DNA from: Sepiola atlantica
Taxonomy: Eukaryota > Mollusca > Cephalopoda > Sepiida > Sepiolidae
Reading direction: 5' to 3'
Assembly: GCA_963556195.1 (NCBI GenBank)
Contig: OY744522.1
Span: 35,259,483 to 35,323,482 of the forward strand
DNA length: 64,000 nt
Of the stretch, positions 35,811 to 46,004 are shown in pieces (position 1 is the first letter of the stretch; each line of letters starts with the position of its first letter). A program made the position numbers and the translations under genes. The notes beneath the pieces were generated by a model, which ran no database searches, had not been told where the DNA came from, and saw only the letters and a program-made list of their open reading frames with translations.

Positions 35811-36330
35811 AACCTTTTTTTTTTTAACGTAGTTCACCCCAAACAAGGCAGGCCGCCACTGTAGACGTAAGGGGCTACTGAGAAGAAAGAAAAGGGGAGA
35901 AGGTTGGGGGTCAACCTAATCTGGGATCTGCGCAGCGAGATGTCTGTTTACATTAGTTTTAAATTTCTGCATGTCAGTACTGTCGGGGAAACAGGGGGCA
36001 GGGAGGGGGTTCCAGAGACCAGAAGCATGAGGAAAGAAGCTATTTGAGTAGAAAGCTCTCCGGCATCTGGGGATCTCCACAGTGAATGGATGGGATTTAG
36101 TTGATTGTCGAGTTGCTCTAGTGAATTTACGTCGAGGGGGCACCAGAGTAGCCAATTCATCGGAGCATAATCCATTGAATTATTTGTAAAACAAGCACAA
36201 GGATGCTACATTGCGGCGATAGGACAGGGACTGGAGCTTGGTTGACAGTGAGGGACCTATTAGGTTGGCGACTCTTTTTTGGACCTTGTCAAGGAGGGAG
36301 AGAGTAGTAGATGATACATCAGCACAGATG
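35811..36330 (-). mobile_element. 5'-truncated LINE copy (copy 3), 3' end only
   Basis: Reverse complement matches 19399-19921 of LINE copy 1, from the CATCTGTGCTGATGTATCAT region to the A-tail (T-run at 35815-35826). The minus frame encodes ATLVPPRRKFTRATRQSTKS and CRRAFYSNSFFPHASGLWNP to 35916. It keeps CGA at the place where copy 1 has TGA. 5' truncation is typical of target-primed reverse transcription. Confidence 0.92.
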
Positions 36331-36959
36331 TTTAAATAGAAACGGTTAAATCATTTAGTCAATAAATACATGATTCAACGTTTGATCAAATATTAGATTT
36401 AAATTGTAAAGTTCACAAAGACCTTTTCAACTATCAGATTTGAGAAGCCTATATTCGGAACACTAAGAAGTTTAATCGGATGTCCTGCCGCTTCGGAAAG
36501 GCTCAAAACGTTCTCTGGAATAATAGCGATGGAGAGGAGCTCGTAGAGCCAAGTCAATTCAGGATGGTCTCCAATGTGGCGCGTTATTAATAGACAAAAG
36601 CGGTTGTGGCGGGGCCGGTTGCTCCACTCGTTACCACGGCGATCGGTCGGAACACAAATTTGTTGAGAAGTCCGCGTAGGGTCAGTTTTGTTATAAAATT
36701 TTAAAAGCTCATATTACTCATACAGATCGACAAAGGTGCCACCTGTACAATTTTGAATAACTTAGGTTGAATTATCAAAAAAGTCATTTTCATTAATCAT
36801 TTTAAAGGTAGCTGCGCTAGATAATGTTGAGATTACGAAAACAAGATATGTTTTAAAGTTTAACTTTACTTCTTAACTTGGCAGATGGCTGGTAAGATGT
36901 TTAGACCGAGTCACTGAGTGCATTGTCTGACTTCGAATATTCAGGTCACCTGTCGAAAT
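36331..36959. other. No gene seen
   Basis: Mixed composition, no recognised element. GGCGGGGCCGGTTGCTCC near 36610 is a local GC rise. Confidence 0.35.
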
Positions 36960-36984
36960 TAAAGACGTGCTAAGTGCTTTTAAT

Positions 36985-37205
36985 AGACCCAGCCCCTATA
37001 CTGTGGTTCGACTCGATGCTACCTACACATAACTGACTCCAGATCAGAAGGTTGCGTGTTTAAATCACGTCGGGGTCACCAATTGTGGGTTGTCTTGGTT
37101 CCCGGTTTTGGATCGAGCATTTTAGACGACGGTCGCATCTTTAGGGATTGCCAAGCACAGCACTAAACAGTTAATATTTGTGTAGATAAATTGGGACTAG
37201 ACCGG
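36985..37205 (+). mobile_element. tRNA-Trp-derived retroposon (SINE or extended primer site)
   Basis: 37033-37081 matches the 3' half of animal tRNA-Trp almost base for base: CTGACTCCAGATCAGAAGG (anticodon loop with CCA), then TTGCGTGTTTAAATCACGTC and GGGGTCA, followed directly by CCA. The CCA is not encoded in animal tRNA genes, so the source was a mature tRNA. The 5' half is diverged. About 120 bp of non-tRNA sequence follows. It may be a tRNA-derived SINE head. Read on the minus strand it could instead be an LTR primer-binding site extended by copying far into the tRNA primer. Confidence 0.7.
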
Positions 37206-38519
37206 CTCGATAACAACATATATGTTTGACAAGGATCACCAGTTAGCAAGTGCTAACTTTTAACAATAGAATATTGTTAATACAAAGAAAGAAATGAAAA
37301 GAAGAGGAAGAAGAGGAGACAGTAAGCCGAACGAACCTAGAAAGAAAAAGAGTAACTAAACAGGCTAGCACTTTCCTTCAATGCCCGTTCGTCTCATCGA
37401 TCTATTGATCTGCCATATAATTTTATCGGATGACAACTCGTAAAATAGTAGAAAAATACGAAACGATATGTGGTTGGTTTGTCAATCAGAAGTGGTTGCC
37501 TTGAGTAAAAATTCAAAATAAAATAGAAACTACCTCTTTCAGATAAAAATGGGCAGCCGATCAAAGACAAGGAGGAAGTAAAAAGACCAAGAATAAAATA
37601 TTTTTGCGAACCCTAACCCTTCTCTCAGGAACAACCGCAAAAAAAGTTTCTCTCGGCAGATTTGGTTGCTCAATTTGTCTTTTCTCCACAAACAAGAGCT
37701 ACATAATCTTTTGTTTTGTAATATAATTGTTAAACAACTGTCAACATTCCTTATTGTTTACGGCGAGTTTTTTTTTGGGGGGGGGGGCGAACTGACCAAT
37801 TACCCAACTCCAACGTTCTGTAAATCTTTTAAACAAATGTCGGATTTTTCGTGGGCGTTAACGAAAACCGCTCTAAACTAATGTCATGTTACCTAGGACA
37901 ATTATCACCAAAAAATTATAACAAGAGAGAAGGAATGGACGAGTACGAGATGTTCATAAAAGTTAAAATAAAGTTTTATTTACAAAAAAAAGGTAGCTTG
38001 GACTGCTTTTTTTCCAGAGCTGGAATAAATAAATTATTCCTAGATAACGTACAAAAAAAATAAAAATCAAAAAAATACAACATCAGGATTTCTTAACATT
38101 AAAGTTAGATACAACAAAAATAGACACAATCTTAAAAAGGGAGGCTGATAATAAAACCTTACTTTTCGTTCGCAAAATAAGTAATCCTTTTTTTTCTTCA
38201 CAAATAAAACACAATCTAAGCAAAGGCAGTATTCTTACAAAATCAATCAAATAGTCTCTTTTTTTCTTTACACCAAAGTTACAATCAAAAGTAATAAAAT
38301 TGACCAACCGTGCTGAAGGCCGACATAATTTCCATAGTACAAAATAACCTCTTTTTTTATTTTATCAAACGTCTGTCACAAAGTTCCCTTTTTCTTTCTT
38401 TTTCTTCAATAATTTTCTTATAATAAATCCAACGCAAGAAATACGTCACTAGAACAGTCCAAATTTCAAATAAACATAATACTTGATTTTTTCACAGTTT
38501 GTCCCAAATAGCATCACAC
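37206..38519. other. No gene seen
   Basis: AT-rich with a G-run at 37777-37786. Short frames only. Confidence 0.4.
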
Positions 38520-39125
38520 GCGATCATGTGAGGATCCAATTTTCAAAGTTATCTCTTTCAAATCGATCTGTGTTGCAAGGACGATCACACTTTACAATTC
38601 TTAATCTCTGATTCAGAATCTTCTCAACAGCAAAGTATTCCAGTTCCCGGGAGCTAAGCTCTTCAACATAGGCAATTCCGTGCCCGGAGATATTTTTATC
38701 TCGTTCAAATTCTCCATAATTCTTCATTGCAAGTCTCTGACCTGAAACATCTTCGAAGGGAAATATTCGTTGACCGAAGGAAGAATATTTCATACATAAA
38801 AGGCAATTCCTGCCAAGAGATACTCTATCTCTTAAATTTCTTCAAGTAGAAATTCTTCTCAAAATTTAACGTCCCACCTATGGACGGAGAAACAGTTTTT
38901 ACAGGTGTCGCCTGTCAGGCGCCCAATTCTGTTCTGATTAAACTTCGCGCCAATATCAATCGAGACAGAACTAAAAATAGAAACCACGTGACACAAAATG
39001 GCGTCAACCTAACCCAACTCCTACGCAAAATAATCCATGTGACCTTCAACCTGGCACGTAAGCAAAAACTGAAAGCCTTCACCCTCAAACGGTTTCAAAC
39101 AAAGGGAAGTAACCCATGACTTACT
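38520..39125. other. Unassigned region with two small frames
   Basis: A minus frame (38524-38793, 89 codons, SSRELEYFAVEKILNQRLRI) and a plus frame (38880-39119, 79 codons) are of normal complexity but unrecognised. AGGCGCCCAATTCTG at 38918 resembles the start of a tRNA-Lys primer-binding site, so the region could be the end of an LTR. No matching LTR or Gag was seen, so this stays open. Confidence 0.25.
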
Positions 39126-39422
39126 AGAAAACATACCGAAATTTCCACACAAAGCGTAGACACACAATTATTGACAGAGTAACCAGCTGGAATTCATGCG
39201 GTCACTGTAGCACAAAACCTCGAGTTAAATAGTTAAATTCAGTAAATTAAAAAAAAATTAAATAACAGTGAATTGAAGAACCAGCCTCACTATTTTATTA
39301 TTTGTATAAGTTTTTAATTATTTTATTTGATTATGTTTTTTTTTTAATTATAAGCATTACTAATAAAAGTAAGCCGTATGGCCTTGAATTTAACGGAAAT
39401 TACCGATTATTAACGATAAATC

Positions 39423-39595
39423 GGTAGGTGACGGTGGTTAAATGGATAACGACACAGACTGACTACCCGGGTGTGCCAAGTTCGAATCGAGGCGATTCCA
39501 TAATATCACTTTCACTTAGGGTTGTTGGAAACCATTACATGGCCCCTCCGGCAAAAATGCACCATTCTGATTCATAGGAATTTACTTTATTTGCC
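39423..39595 (+). mobile_element. tRNA-headed SINE with 12-bp TSD
   Basis: The head has an A box TGGTTAAATGGATAACG (39435) and a B box AGTTCGAATCG (39479-39489), the RNA polymerase III promoter pair, followed by a 100-bp tail including TTGTTGGAAACCATTACATG. TAACGATAAATC at 39411-39422 recurs at 39596-39607, a perfect target-site duplication. No coding capacity. Its tail differs from the U2-SINE tail. Confidence 0.9.
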
Positions 39596-39607
39596 TAACG
39601 ATAAATC

Positions 39608-40414
39608 TTCATACTTTGTCCGAAAATATCACCCACTTAACTTAATTGGAAGCCGTAGTTGACAAGGCCAAATTTGAAAAATGACGCCACCATGGTGACA
39701 GAAAATTAAGGACTCACAATATATATGGAATATTTTGTAATCAATAATTATTATTTAAAATTTAAATTTTACATAATAAATATTAATTACAAAATACTTT
39801 ATATATATTATTACAGTTTAAAATTTAATAATATTTTAATTTTAAAAATAAATAATTTTAAATTAATCCAAAAACCTATTTTCTTCATGTATTTTTCGTC
39901 TGATCAAAAATACAAAATGTCTGTTTTTGTTTTTGAATCTCTTAATTTTCTGTAATTGTCACATTTAATTTTAATTCACCTGTTTTTTGCTAATAAATAT
40001 TTCGTTGGGTATATTCATTGATTTTCTAACATAATTTGATTACGAAAAACTAGGAAATCATTGTCAAACTTTCGACCGATTTGTGAACTTTTAAACTTCT
40101 CAACAAATGTTGAAATCATTATTTTCAGCAAAATGATTTTTTTAAAAATCAATTAGCATAATTTAATCTATTCTTATCAGTTAGTTTTTCAACTGAAAAG
40201 GCATTGACGCATTTTCGTTTTGATATTTTTTTACTTTTTATAGACAGAATTCTTTTTGACAACTGAAAAGTATTCGGTTCAGTTAATCGCGATCTTCAGA
40301 TCTATAAACTTTTCAGACTTGCTTTTAGATGAAACTTTTATTCCTGGACTTTGAGTTATTTATGGAATTAATATTTTGTTTCCTGTAACAATTATTTTTC
40401 TTCTGTCCACTTTA
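39608..40414. other. Very AT-rich, no gene
   Basis: 39720-39955 is nearly all A and T. No recognised element. Confidence 0.45.
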
Positions 40415-40419
40415 TTTCT

Positions 40420-40510
40420 CTTGAAGTCCCTCAAGGGTCAATTTTTGACCCCTAATTTTTTTTTACGTTTTATTAATGACTAGCCGTATTTATCAATCGT
40501 TGCTCTGGTG
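40420..40510 (+). pseudogene. Tiny LINE RT relic
   Basis: In one frame the translation reads EVPQGSIFDP, stop, then FFFTFY, two stops and LAVFIN, which lines up with the GVPQGSILGPLLF...INDLP motif of non-LTR RTs. The frame is kept over about 30 codons despite the stops. No flanking RT was seen. Confidence 0.6.
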
Positions 40511-40639
40511 GGAATGTTACTACTTCTACGCTTGAAAATCGAAAAAAATTTATCAAAATAAAAGAGAAAAGGTTTTCCTTTTTTTTTTTTAACGTTTTTT
40601 TTTTTTTTTTGTAAATTCGAATTTACAAAACATTTTAAA

Positions 40640-40865
40640 CAAATATTTTTGCTTTTCAGTGAAAAGTTTTTTTTTCTTTGGTTTTTTTTTTTGTTTGCTG
40701 AAAAATGTTCTTTACTTTTCAGTGAAAAGTTGTTTTTTGGAATGGAAAATATTTATTGCTTTTCTGTAAAAAGTTTGTTTTTGCAAAATGTTTGATTTTT
40801 TTTACAAAAGCAGATTTTTTTTTGATTTTCTATAAAAAGTTATTTTTAAGGCAAAAAGAATGCTT
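40640..40865. repeat. Four degenerate 60-bp T-rich units
   Basis: GCTTTTCAGTGAAAAGTTTT and variants recur near 40650, 40715, 40765 and 40825. TTTTCAGTGAAAA has internal dyad symmetry. Confidence 0.65.
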
Positions 40866-40889
40866 TCTTTTCGTCAATTAAATTGACTT

Positions 40890-41255
40890 CTCTTCGGTTC
40901 GGCTTCCATTGACGTCGTTCCTGTCATTTCAGCCTGCCCTGCTTCCAGTGACGTCGTTCTAGTATTTCCTGTTTCCAGTGACGGCGTCCCTGTCATTCCA
41001 GCCTTTCCTGCTCCTAGTTTTCCCATTCTTGTCTTTCCTGTTGATGACGTCACCTAAGATTTCCTTCACACGTTATCACCTTTATAGTAAATAAACTTCT
41101 ATTTTCAACTGGTCATCTTCGTTTGTCCCCTCTTTGCCATTGCCGTATTTTTGCCTGCCCACTTTCTTAGTTATAAGACTGATTACGCCAGAGTAACGGC
41201 GCTGCCCAAGCTCCGGCCCAAAACTCCTCAGCTGACCGGACCCTGCAACAACATT
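40890..41255 (+). promoter_or_regulatory. CRE-like cluster in a possible LTR
   Basis: TTCCATTGACGTCGTTCC, TTCCAGTGACGTCGTTC and TTCCAGTGACGGCGTCCC recur as short direct repeats, and TGACGTCACC (a full CRE half-palindrome, TGACGTCA) follows at 41046. An AATAAA-type signal (GTAAATAAAC) is at 41087. The segment closes with GGACCCTGCAACA at 41239-41251, a plausible LTR end. Start not determined. This would be a solo LTR with cAMP-response-type sites. The function is inference. Confidence 0.35.
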
Positions 41256-41548
41256 CTATGTAATTGTTTAAAATTATAACATACTTAAAATGTACTTTAA
41301 TATGTTATGTTTACACACGAAGACATTTTTTTTTATCGTTTTCGTATTAAATTACTTGAATGAACTTTCTTAAAGCGTATCTGTTTTAAGTAACTTTCTT
41401 TAAAAGTATGTTAAAATATCCTAAAAACTACTTGAAAAACTTACGTTTACATGTGAAGACACAAACATTTTAAAGTGATTTTGGTGCTTGTACAGAGAAG
41501 TGTCCGTGTTAAATTATCAATACCACAAACAACAGTATTATCTTACTC

Positions 41549-41895
41549 TCAAAGTGTAGTATCTGTTCCGATGGATACTGCACCCTATAGACTGGTATTG
41601 TCTTGGCCTTCGGGGCTTGATTTACGCCGGTCTATGGGTCTGTCCTGTGCAGTTCTAGGAGGTCCACTCTCCCAGGCCTCTTTGGGGAGGAGTAAGTTTA
41701 TTGCTTACTGCCTGAGGCGCCCCTACCGGGGAATGCAGACGGGGCTGCCCAGGCAATTTTGAATGGCCAGAGTGCTCACCTTCTCGGGCGCTGGCTTTTC
41801 AAGCCCCACTTTGCGACCCGACCTTGGGTCACATCTTACCTTGTGGGAGTAAGATAAAACTGGCCTTGTGCCTAACCTCCTGAAGAGGAGGTAAA
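41549..41895 (+). mobile_element. U2-headed SINE, copy E, reference copy
   Basis: Plus orientation: U2-like head AAGTGTAGTATCTGTTCCG (this copy starts inside it; copies F and G keep GGCCTTTTGGCTAAGATCAAA before it), then GATGGATACTGCACC, body blocks GGTATTGTCTTGGCCTTCGG, TCCTGTGCAGTTCTAGGAGG, TACCGGGGAATGC and GGGGCTGCCCAGGCAATTT, and the tail CTTGTGCCTAACCTCCTGAA with GAGGAGGTAAAT. The tail folds as CCTCCT-GAAG-AGGAGG. Human U2 snRNA reads GGCCTTTTGGCTAAGATCAA then GTGTAGTATCTGTTC; here there is one extra A. The part kept spans the branch-point-recognition sequence GTAGTA. There is no coding frame. Confidence 0.92.
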
Positions 41896-42347
41896 TAATA
41901 CTTACGCAGCAGATTTAAATAAGTATCTACACCAAAAAGTAGGAAAAATGATCGAGTACAATTTTAATTATAAATAAAAATGAGTTTCATCGTATTTTGG
42001 TGAATGCCATTGATTTATTACTTATTAATATGACATATTGAGTTATCTCCCCCGGAACTTCGTGTTTTTTTCGCTCGAATCAATGGCCGAACTCGATTAA
42101 ACGATATAACGGATTTGTATGTTTTATTACAATACTACTCGAGAGTTTTTGCTAATTTTTGGTGTACAAATCTATTTTTGCTTTATACACAGGTATATCA
42201 AAGAGTTTTTTTGGTAAATTTAATTGGAACTGCGATTTTCAGTGGGTTTTTTTAATACAAGCATCGTGATTTTAATTAGTGAAAATATTCTTATATAGAA
42301 CAATGATTGGAAATGTAAACGTTAAATAGAAACAGAATAAGGAGTAT
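41896..42347. other. No gene seen
   Basis: AT-rich. TTTTTGGTGTACAAATC near 42160 echoes a motif in the foldback at 6761-7244, perhaps a degraded copy. Confidence 0.35.
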
Positions 42348-42690
42348 TGATTTACTCCTCTCCAGGAGTTAGGCACAAGGCCAGTTTTTATCTTACTCCC
42401 ACAAGTAAGATGTGACCCAAGGTGGGGTCGGGAAAGTGGGGTTTAAAAATTGCCTGGCCAGCCCCGTCGGCATTCCCCGGTAGGGGCACCTCAGGCAGTA
42501 AGCAATAAACTTACTCCTCCCCAAAGAGGGGAGGCGAAGCCTGGGAGGGTGTACCTCCTAGAACTGCACAGGACAGACCCATAGACATGCGTAAATCAAG
42601 CCCCGAAGGCCAAGACAATACTAGTCTATGGGGTGCAGTATCCATCGGAACAGATACTACACTTTGATCTTAGCCAAAAGGCCAAGAAAA
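42348..42690 (-). mobile_element. U2-headed SINE, copy F
   Basis: Minus-strand copy with full head: on the minus strand TTCTTGGCCTTTTGGCTAAG then ATCAAAGTGTAGTATCTGTTC. An internal block of about 40 bp is missing as in copy C. It is followed by copy G with the junction CCAAGAAAATGTTTTATTTA. Confidence 0.93.
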
Positions 42691-42705
42691 TGTTTTATTT
42701 ATCTA

Positions 42706-43037
42706 CCTCCCACAAGGTAAGATGTGACACAATGGCGGGAAAGTGGGATTAGAAAAACCAGCACTCGAGAAGTTGAGCACTCTGGTCATTAAAAATTGCC
42801 TGGGCAGCCCCGTCGGCATTCCCCGGTAGGGGCGCCTCAGGCAGTAAGCAATAAACTAAATCCTCCCCAAAGAGGGGAGGCAAAGCCTGGAAGGGTTGAC
42901 CTCCAAGAACTGCACAGGACAGACCCATAGATCGGCGTAAATCAAGCCCCGAAGGCCAAGACAATACCAGTCTATGGGGCGCAGTATCCATCGGAACAGA
43001 TACTACACTTTGATCTTAGCCAAAAGGCCAAGAAAAT
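42706..43037 (-). mobile_element. U2-headed SINE, copy G
   Basis: Minus-strand copy with full head and body. The tail stem-loop is missing: similarity starts at ACCTCCCACAAGG. The head side has the same junction CCAAGAAAATGTTTATTTA as copy F, leading straight into copy H. Confidence 0.93.
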
Positions 43038-43040
43038 GTT

Positions 43041-43242
43041 TATTTACTCCTCGCGGAGTTAGGCAAAAGGCCAGTTTTATCTTACTCCCACAAGTAAGAT
43101 GTGACCCAAGGTCGGGTCGGGAAAGTGGGGTTAAAAGCCAGCGCTCGAGAGGTGAGTACTCTGGCCATTTAAAAATTGCCTGGGCAGCCCCGTCGGCATT
43201 CCCCGGTAGGGGCGCCTCAGACAGTAAGCAAAGGCCAAGAAA
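43041..43242 (-). mobile_element. U2-headed SINE, copy H, internally deleted
   Basis: The tail side is complete (TTTACTCCTCGCGGAGTTAG). The sequence then jumps from CAGACAGTAAGCAA to AAGGCCAAGAAAATG, removing the middle and most of the U2-like part while keeping the extreme 5' bases and the AGAAAATG junction. The deletion edges share a short AA/AGCCAA-type match. Confidence 0.9.
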
Positions 43243-43532
43243 ATGTGATTAAACATATAACTTGCGATCTTGTTGGAGTTTTAAACCCGCGAGTGAAAGT
43301 CAGTTTAAAAATAACTAACCATACTTTCCTGACGTTGCCCGAGAGTCTTTTTTTTACTTTCATTTTTAAGTATGCTAGGTTTTTTTTTTACCAAATGATT
43401 ATTTTTAATAGGATTTTTAATGTTAAATTCAATTATTATGGTGTCGTAGCTTCCATGTGCCTAAGGAATATTTGCACGCATTGTTTTTTTATTTTTCATA
43501 CATACTAAATATTTGCTGTAACCGTTTCTTTT
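43243..43532. other. No gene seen
   Basis: T-rich spacer between SINE copies of opposite orientation. Confidence 0.4.
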
Positions 43533-43850
43533 GCCTTTGGCTAAGATCAAAGTGTAGTATCTGTTCCGATGGATACTGCACGCCTGTCCTGTGCAGTTCT
43601 AGGAGTCCACCCTCCCAGGCTTTGCCTCCCCTCTTTGGGGAGGAGTAAGTTTATTGCTTACTGTCTGAGTCGCCCCTACCGGGGAATGCCGACGGGACTG
43701 CCCAGGCAATTTTTAAATGGCCAGAGTGCTCACCTCTCGAGCGCTGGCTTTTCAAACCCCACTTTCTCGACCCGATCTTGGGTCACATCTTACTTGTGGG
43801 AGTAAGATAAAACTGGCCTTGTGCCTAACTCCTGGGGAGGAGTAAATAAA
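43533..43850 (+). mobile_element. U2-headed SINE, copy I
   Basis: Plus orientation. The head reads TTTGCCTTTGGCTAAGATCA then AAGTGTAGTATCTGTTCCG. About 75 bp between GATACTGCAC and CTGTCCTGTGCAG are deleted. The tail stem-loop CTCCTGGGGAGGAG is followed by TAAATAAAA. Confidence 0.92.
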
Positions 43851-44210
43851 ACCAAGTTTCAAGCGCACTGCTGCTGATCCTTTTTAACGACCAGCGAAAA
43901 AATGGCCCTGATACCACAAACGCTCACGCGTGGCACTTTTAATTACCCTTTTGGTTTGGGCCACTAAATCAACACGCCATGTTTTGATAACTAGTTCGCA
44001 CGATAGATAATACTATCAACTAACACTTTATTAAGTTAAATTTTATTACCACAGACTAGGAATTAATTATCTTGACTTTGACCCTTACTTTGACTTTATT
44101 TCATAACCCTCAAAAAGTGTTTGGATTGTGTATCCAAATAAAATTTAGAGGGAACAAAAAATCCTTCCATATTGTTCGGTGGAAAGATTACCTGTAATGA
44201 CAAACAATTT
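43851..44210. other. No gene seen
   Basis: Unique-looking DNA between SINE copies. Confidence 0.4.
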
Positions 44211-44510
44211 GGCCAAGATCAAAGTGTAGTATCTGTTCTGATGGATACTACACCCCATAGACTGGTGTCGTCTTGGCCTTCGGGTCTTGATTCCGTCGGT
44301 TTGTGAGTTTGTCCTGCGCAGTTCTAGGAAGTCCACCCTCCCAGGCTTTACCTCCCCTCTTTAGAGAGGAGTAAGTTAATTGCTTACTGTCTGAGGCGCC
44401 CTACCGGGGAATGCCGACGGGCTGCCCAGGCAATTTTTAATGGCCAGAGTGCTCACCTCGGGCGCTGGCTTTTCAAATCCCACTTTCCGACCTTGTGTCA
44501 CATACTCCTA
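44211..44510 (+). mobile_element. U2-headed SINE, copy J, tail truncated
   Basis: Plus orientation from GGCCAAGATCAAAGTGTAGT. The body is more diverged (GTCCTGCGCAGTTC, TTAGAGAGGAGTAAG). It ends near GTCACATACTCCTATTG without the GCCTAACTCC stem-loop. Confidence 0.9.
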
Positions 44511-44548
44511 TTGTGGGTAGGCGTTTAATAAACGTCTGTTTTTATTTA

Positions 44549-44657
44549 TCTTCCTCCCACAAGGTAAGATGTGACATAAGGTCGGAAAGTGGAATTTGAA
44601 AAGCCAGCGCCCGAGAAGGTGAGCACTCTGGCCATTAAAAATTGCCTGGCCAGTCCC
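44549..44657 (-). mobile_element. U2-headed SINE, copy K, tail-side fragment
   Basis: Minus orientation. From CTTCCTCCCACAAGGTAAGA to AATTGCCTGGCCAGTCCC. The head half is missing. Lying 40 bp from copy J in inverted orientation, the two can pair over about 100 bp. Confidence 0.9.
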
Positions 44658-44659
44658 AG

Positions 44660-45245
44660 TATTTCCTCATATTGAATGCGTTAACATTTTGGGGGGGGGG
44701 GTGTACTTGTAAATATTTCATTAAAATAATTCTATTGGCGAAAAATAATAACGTTTATCCTTTTTATTGTTATTGAAAATTTTATAAATCTCTCATTTCA
44801 ACTAATTTCTAAATCGATCACTTTTACCAAATTGATCACATAGATTCTCTTGATTTATCCAAACTTTTTAAAGTAAAATAATCTCTTATATTAGTTATCG
44901 GTAAACATTTTGTATTCTAACCGTAACCCATTTTTATTAGTACACTTTAAAAAAAAAATTTGAAGTCCTGTTTATTCGAGGTACATATTTCATTATACGT
45001 ACCTTTTTTTATTCTATGGACTCTTTTAATTCAGATTACTGATTTGATTCTGGGTCCCCCTTCTATTCGAAAGGCTATAAGGGTACTTATAATGAAAAGA
45101 GTACTTAGATACCCTTTTCATTATAAGTACCCTTTTCATTGTGTGCATCATATACTAGGTTTTCGCCAATAAAATACCATCAAACCACAAGTAGCATATT
45201 ATTTAATCAAGCATATTCTACACCCTAACGGACTTCGGGCCTCGG
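44660..45245. other. No gene seen; short repeat of AAAAGAGTACTTA
   Basis: G-run at 44692-44701. GGGTACTTATAATGAAAAG and its inverted form CTTTTCATTATAAGTACCC occur at 45080-45132, a local palindrome. Confidence 0.5.
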
Positions 45246-45246
45246 A

Positions 45247-45520
45247 ATGGAATACTGTTGCCACATCTGGGGAGGTGCCACTCAGGCTACTCTTTCCTGC
45301 CTTGACAGAATACAACGCCGACTTTTAAATCTAGTGGGGGATATCCTCTTCTCTTCCCTACAGCCTCTTTCTCACAGAAGAGAGGTTGCTAGTCTTTCTC
45401 TACTCTATCATTATTTTCATGGTAGATGCTCGACTGAGCTCCAATCTATGGTTACCTCCTTTAAAACATTCACAGTAAAATCTTGTCTAGCTTCAGCCAC
45501 TGTCAATTTTTTTACTTTCA
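45247..45520 (+). pseudogene. 3' RT fragment of a second LINE family
   Basis: The frame reads MEYCCHIWGGATQATLSCLD, then RIQRRLLNLVGD and LSHRREVASLSLLYHYFHGR, the C-terminal region after the RT core in jockey/CR1-group LINEs. It aligns with LINE copy 1 (MEYCCHIWAGASSTSLSLLD) but differs at many residues, so it is a related but separate family. The core RT upstream is absent. Confidence 0.8.
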
Positions 45521-46004
45521 TCCCCTGTGTACCTCAAATTAAATGGAACTTCCATGAACAAAGTTTATTTCCATAAATCATCCATCTGTGAAAACACTAC
45601 CATGGGGCTGCTTCCCAGCCGACTATAGCATGATCGTTTTCAAAACCAATGTTAAATACTTGTTGAGCCATCCTCTTAAATAATCTAATTCGGATTAGTC
45701 TCAACCAATTATCACGTACGTATATAGTATGCGCACCGGGGCGGAGATAGTATGCAGACTTTGGGCCTCGGTTCACGACCGGCGGTTTGACCCCCTGCCG
45801 CCACTACCGAGGACGACGCCGACCAAAACCACCACCACCACCACCACCAGTAGCGGTGTTTCCATGACGATGAACACAGCAGCAGGAAGAGATGCTCTCT
45901 TGCCCGGTCAACTCAGCTAGTCCACAGCATAATTATCATCACCACAACAGCCGTAGTCGATTCTGGCGCTTCATGAAAGCAGGCGAAAACTTATCATGGA
46001 CTGC
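45521..46004. other. No gene seen; (CCA)n run
   Basis: A (CCA)7 run lies at 45826-45850. GC-rich stretch 45730-45860 with no recognised gene. Confidence 0.4.

Noticed and set aside
37606..37620. Telomere-like CCCTAACCCT
   Set aside because: Only about two units, no array.
41549..44657. A real U2 snRNA gene cluster
   Set aside because: Only the first 40 or so bases match U2; the Sm site and the 3' stem-loops are absent, and the body is unrelated.
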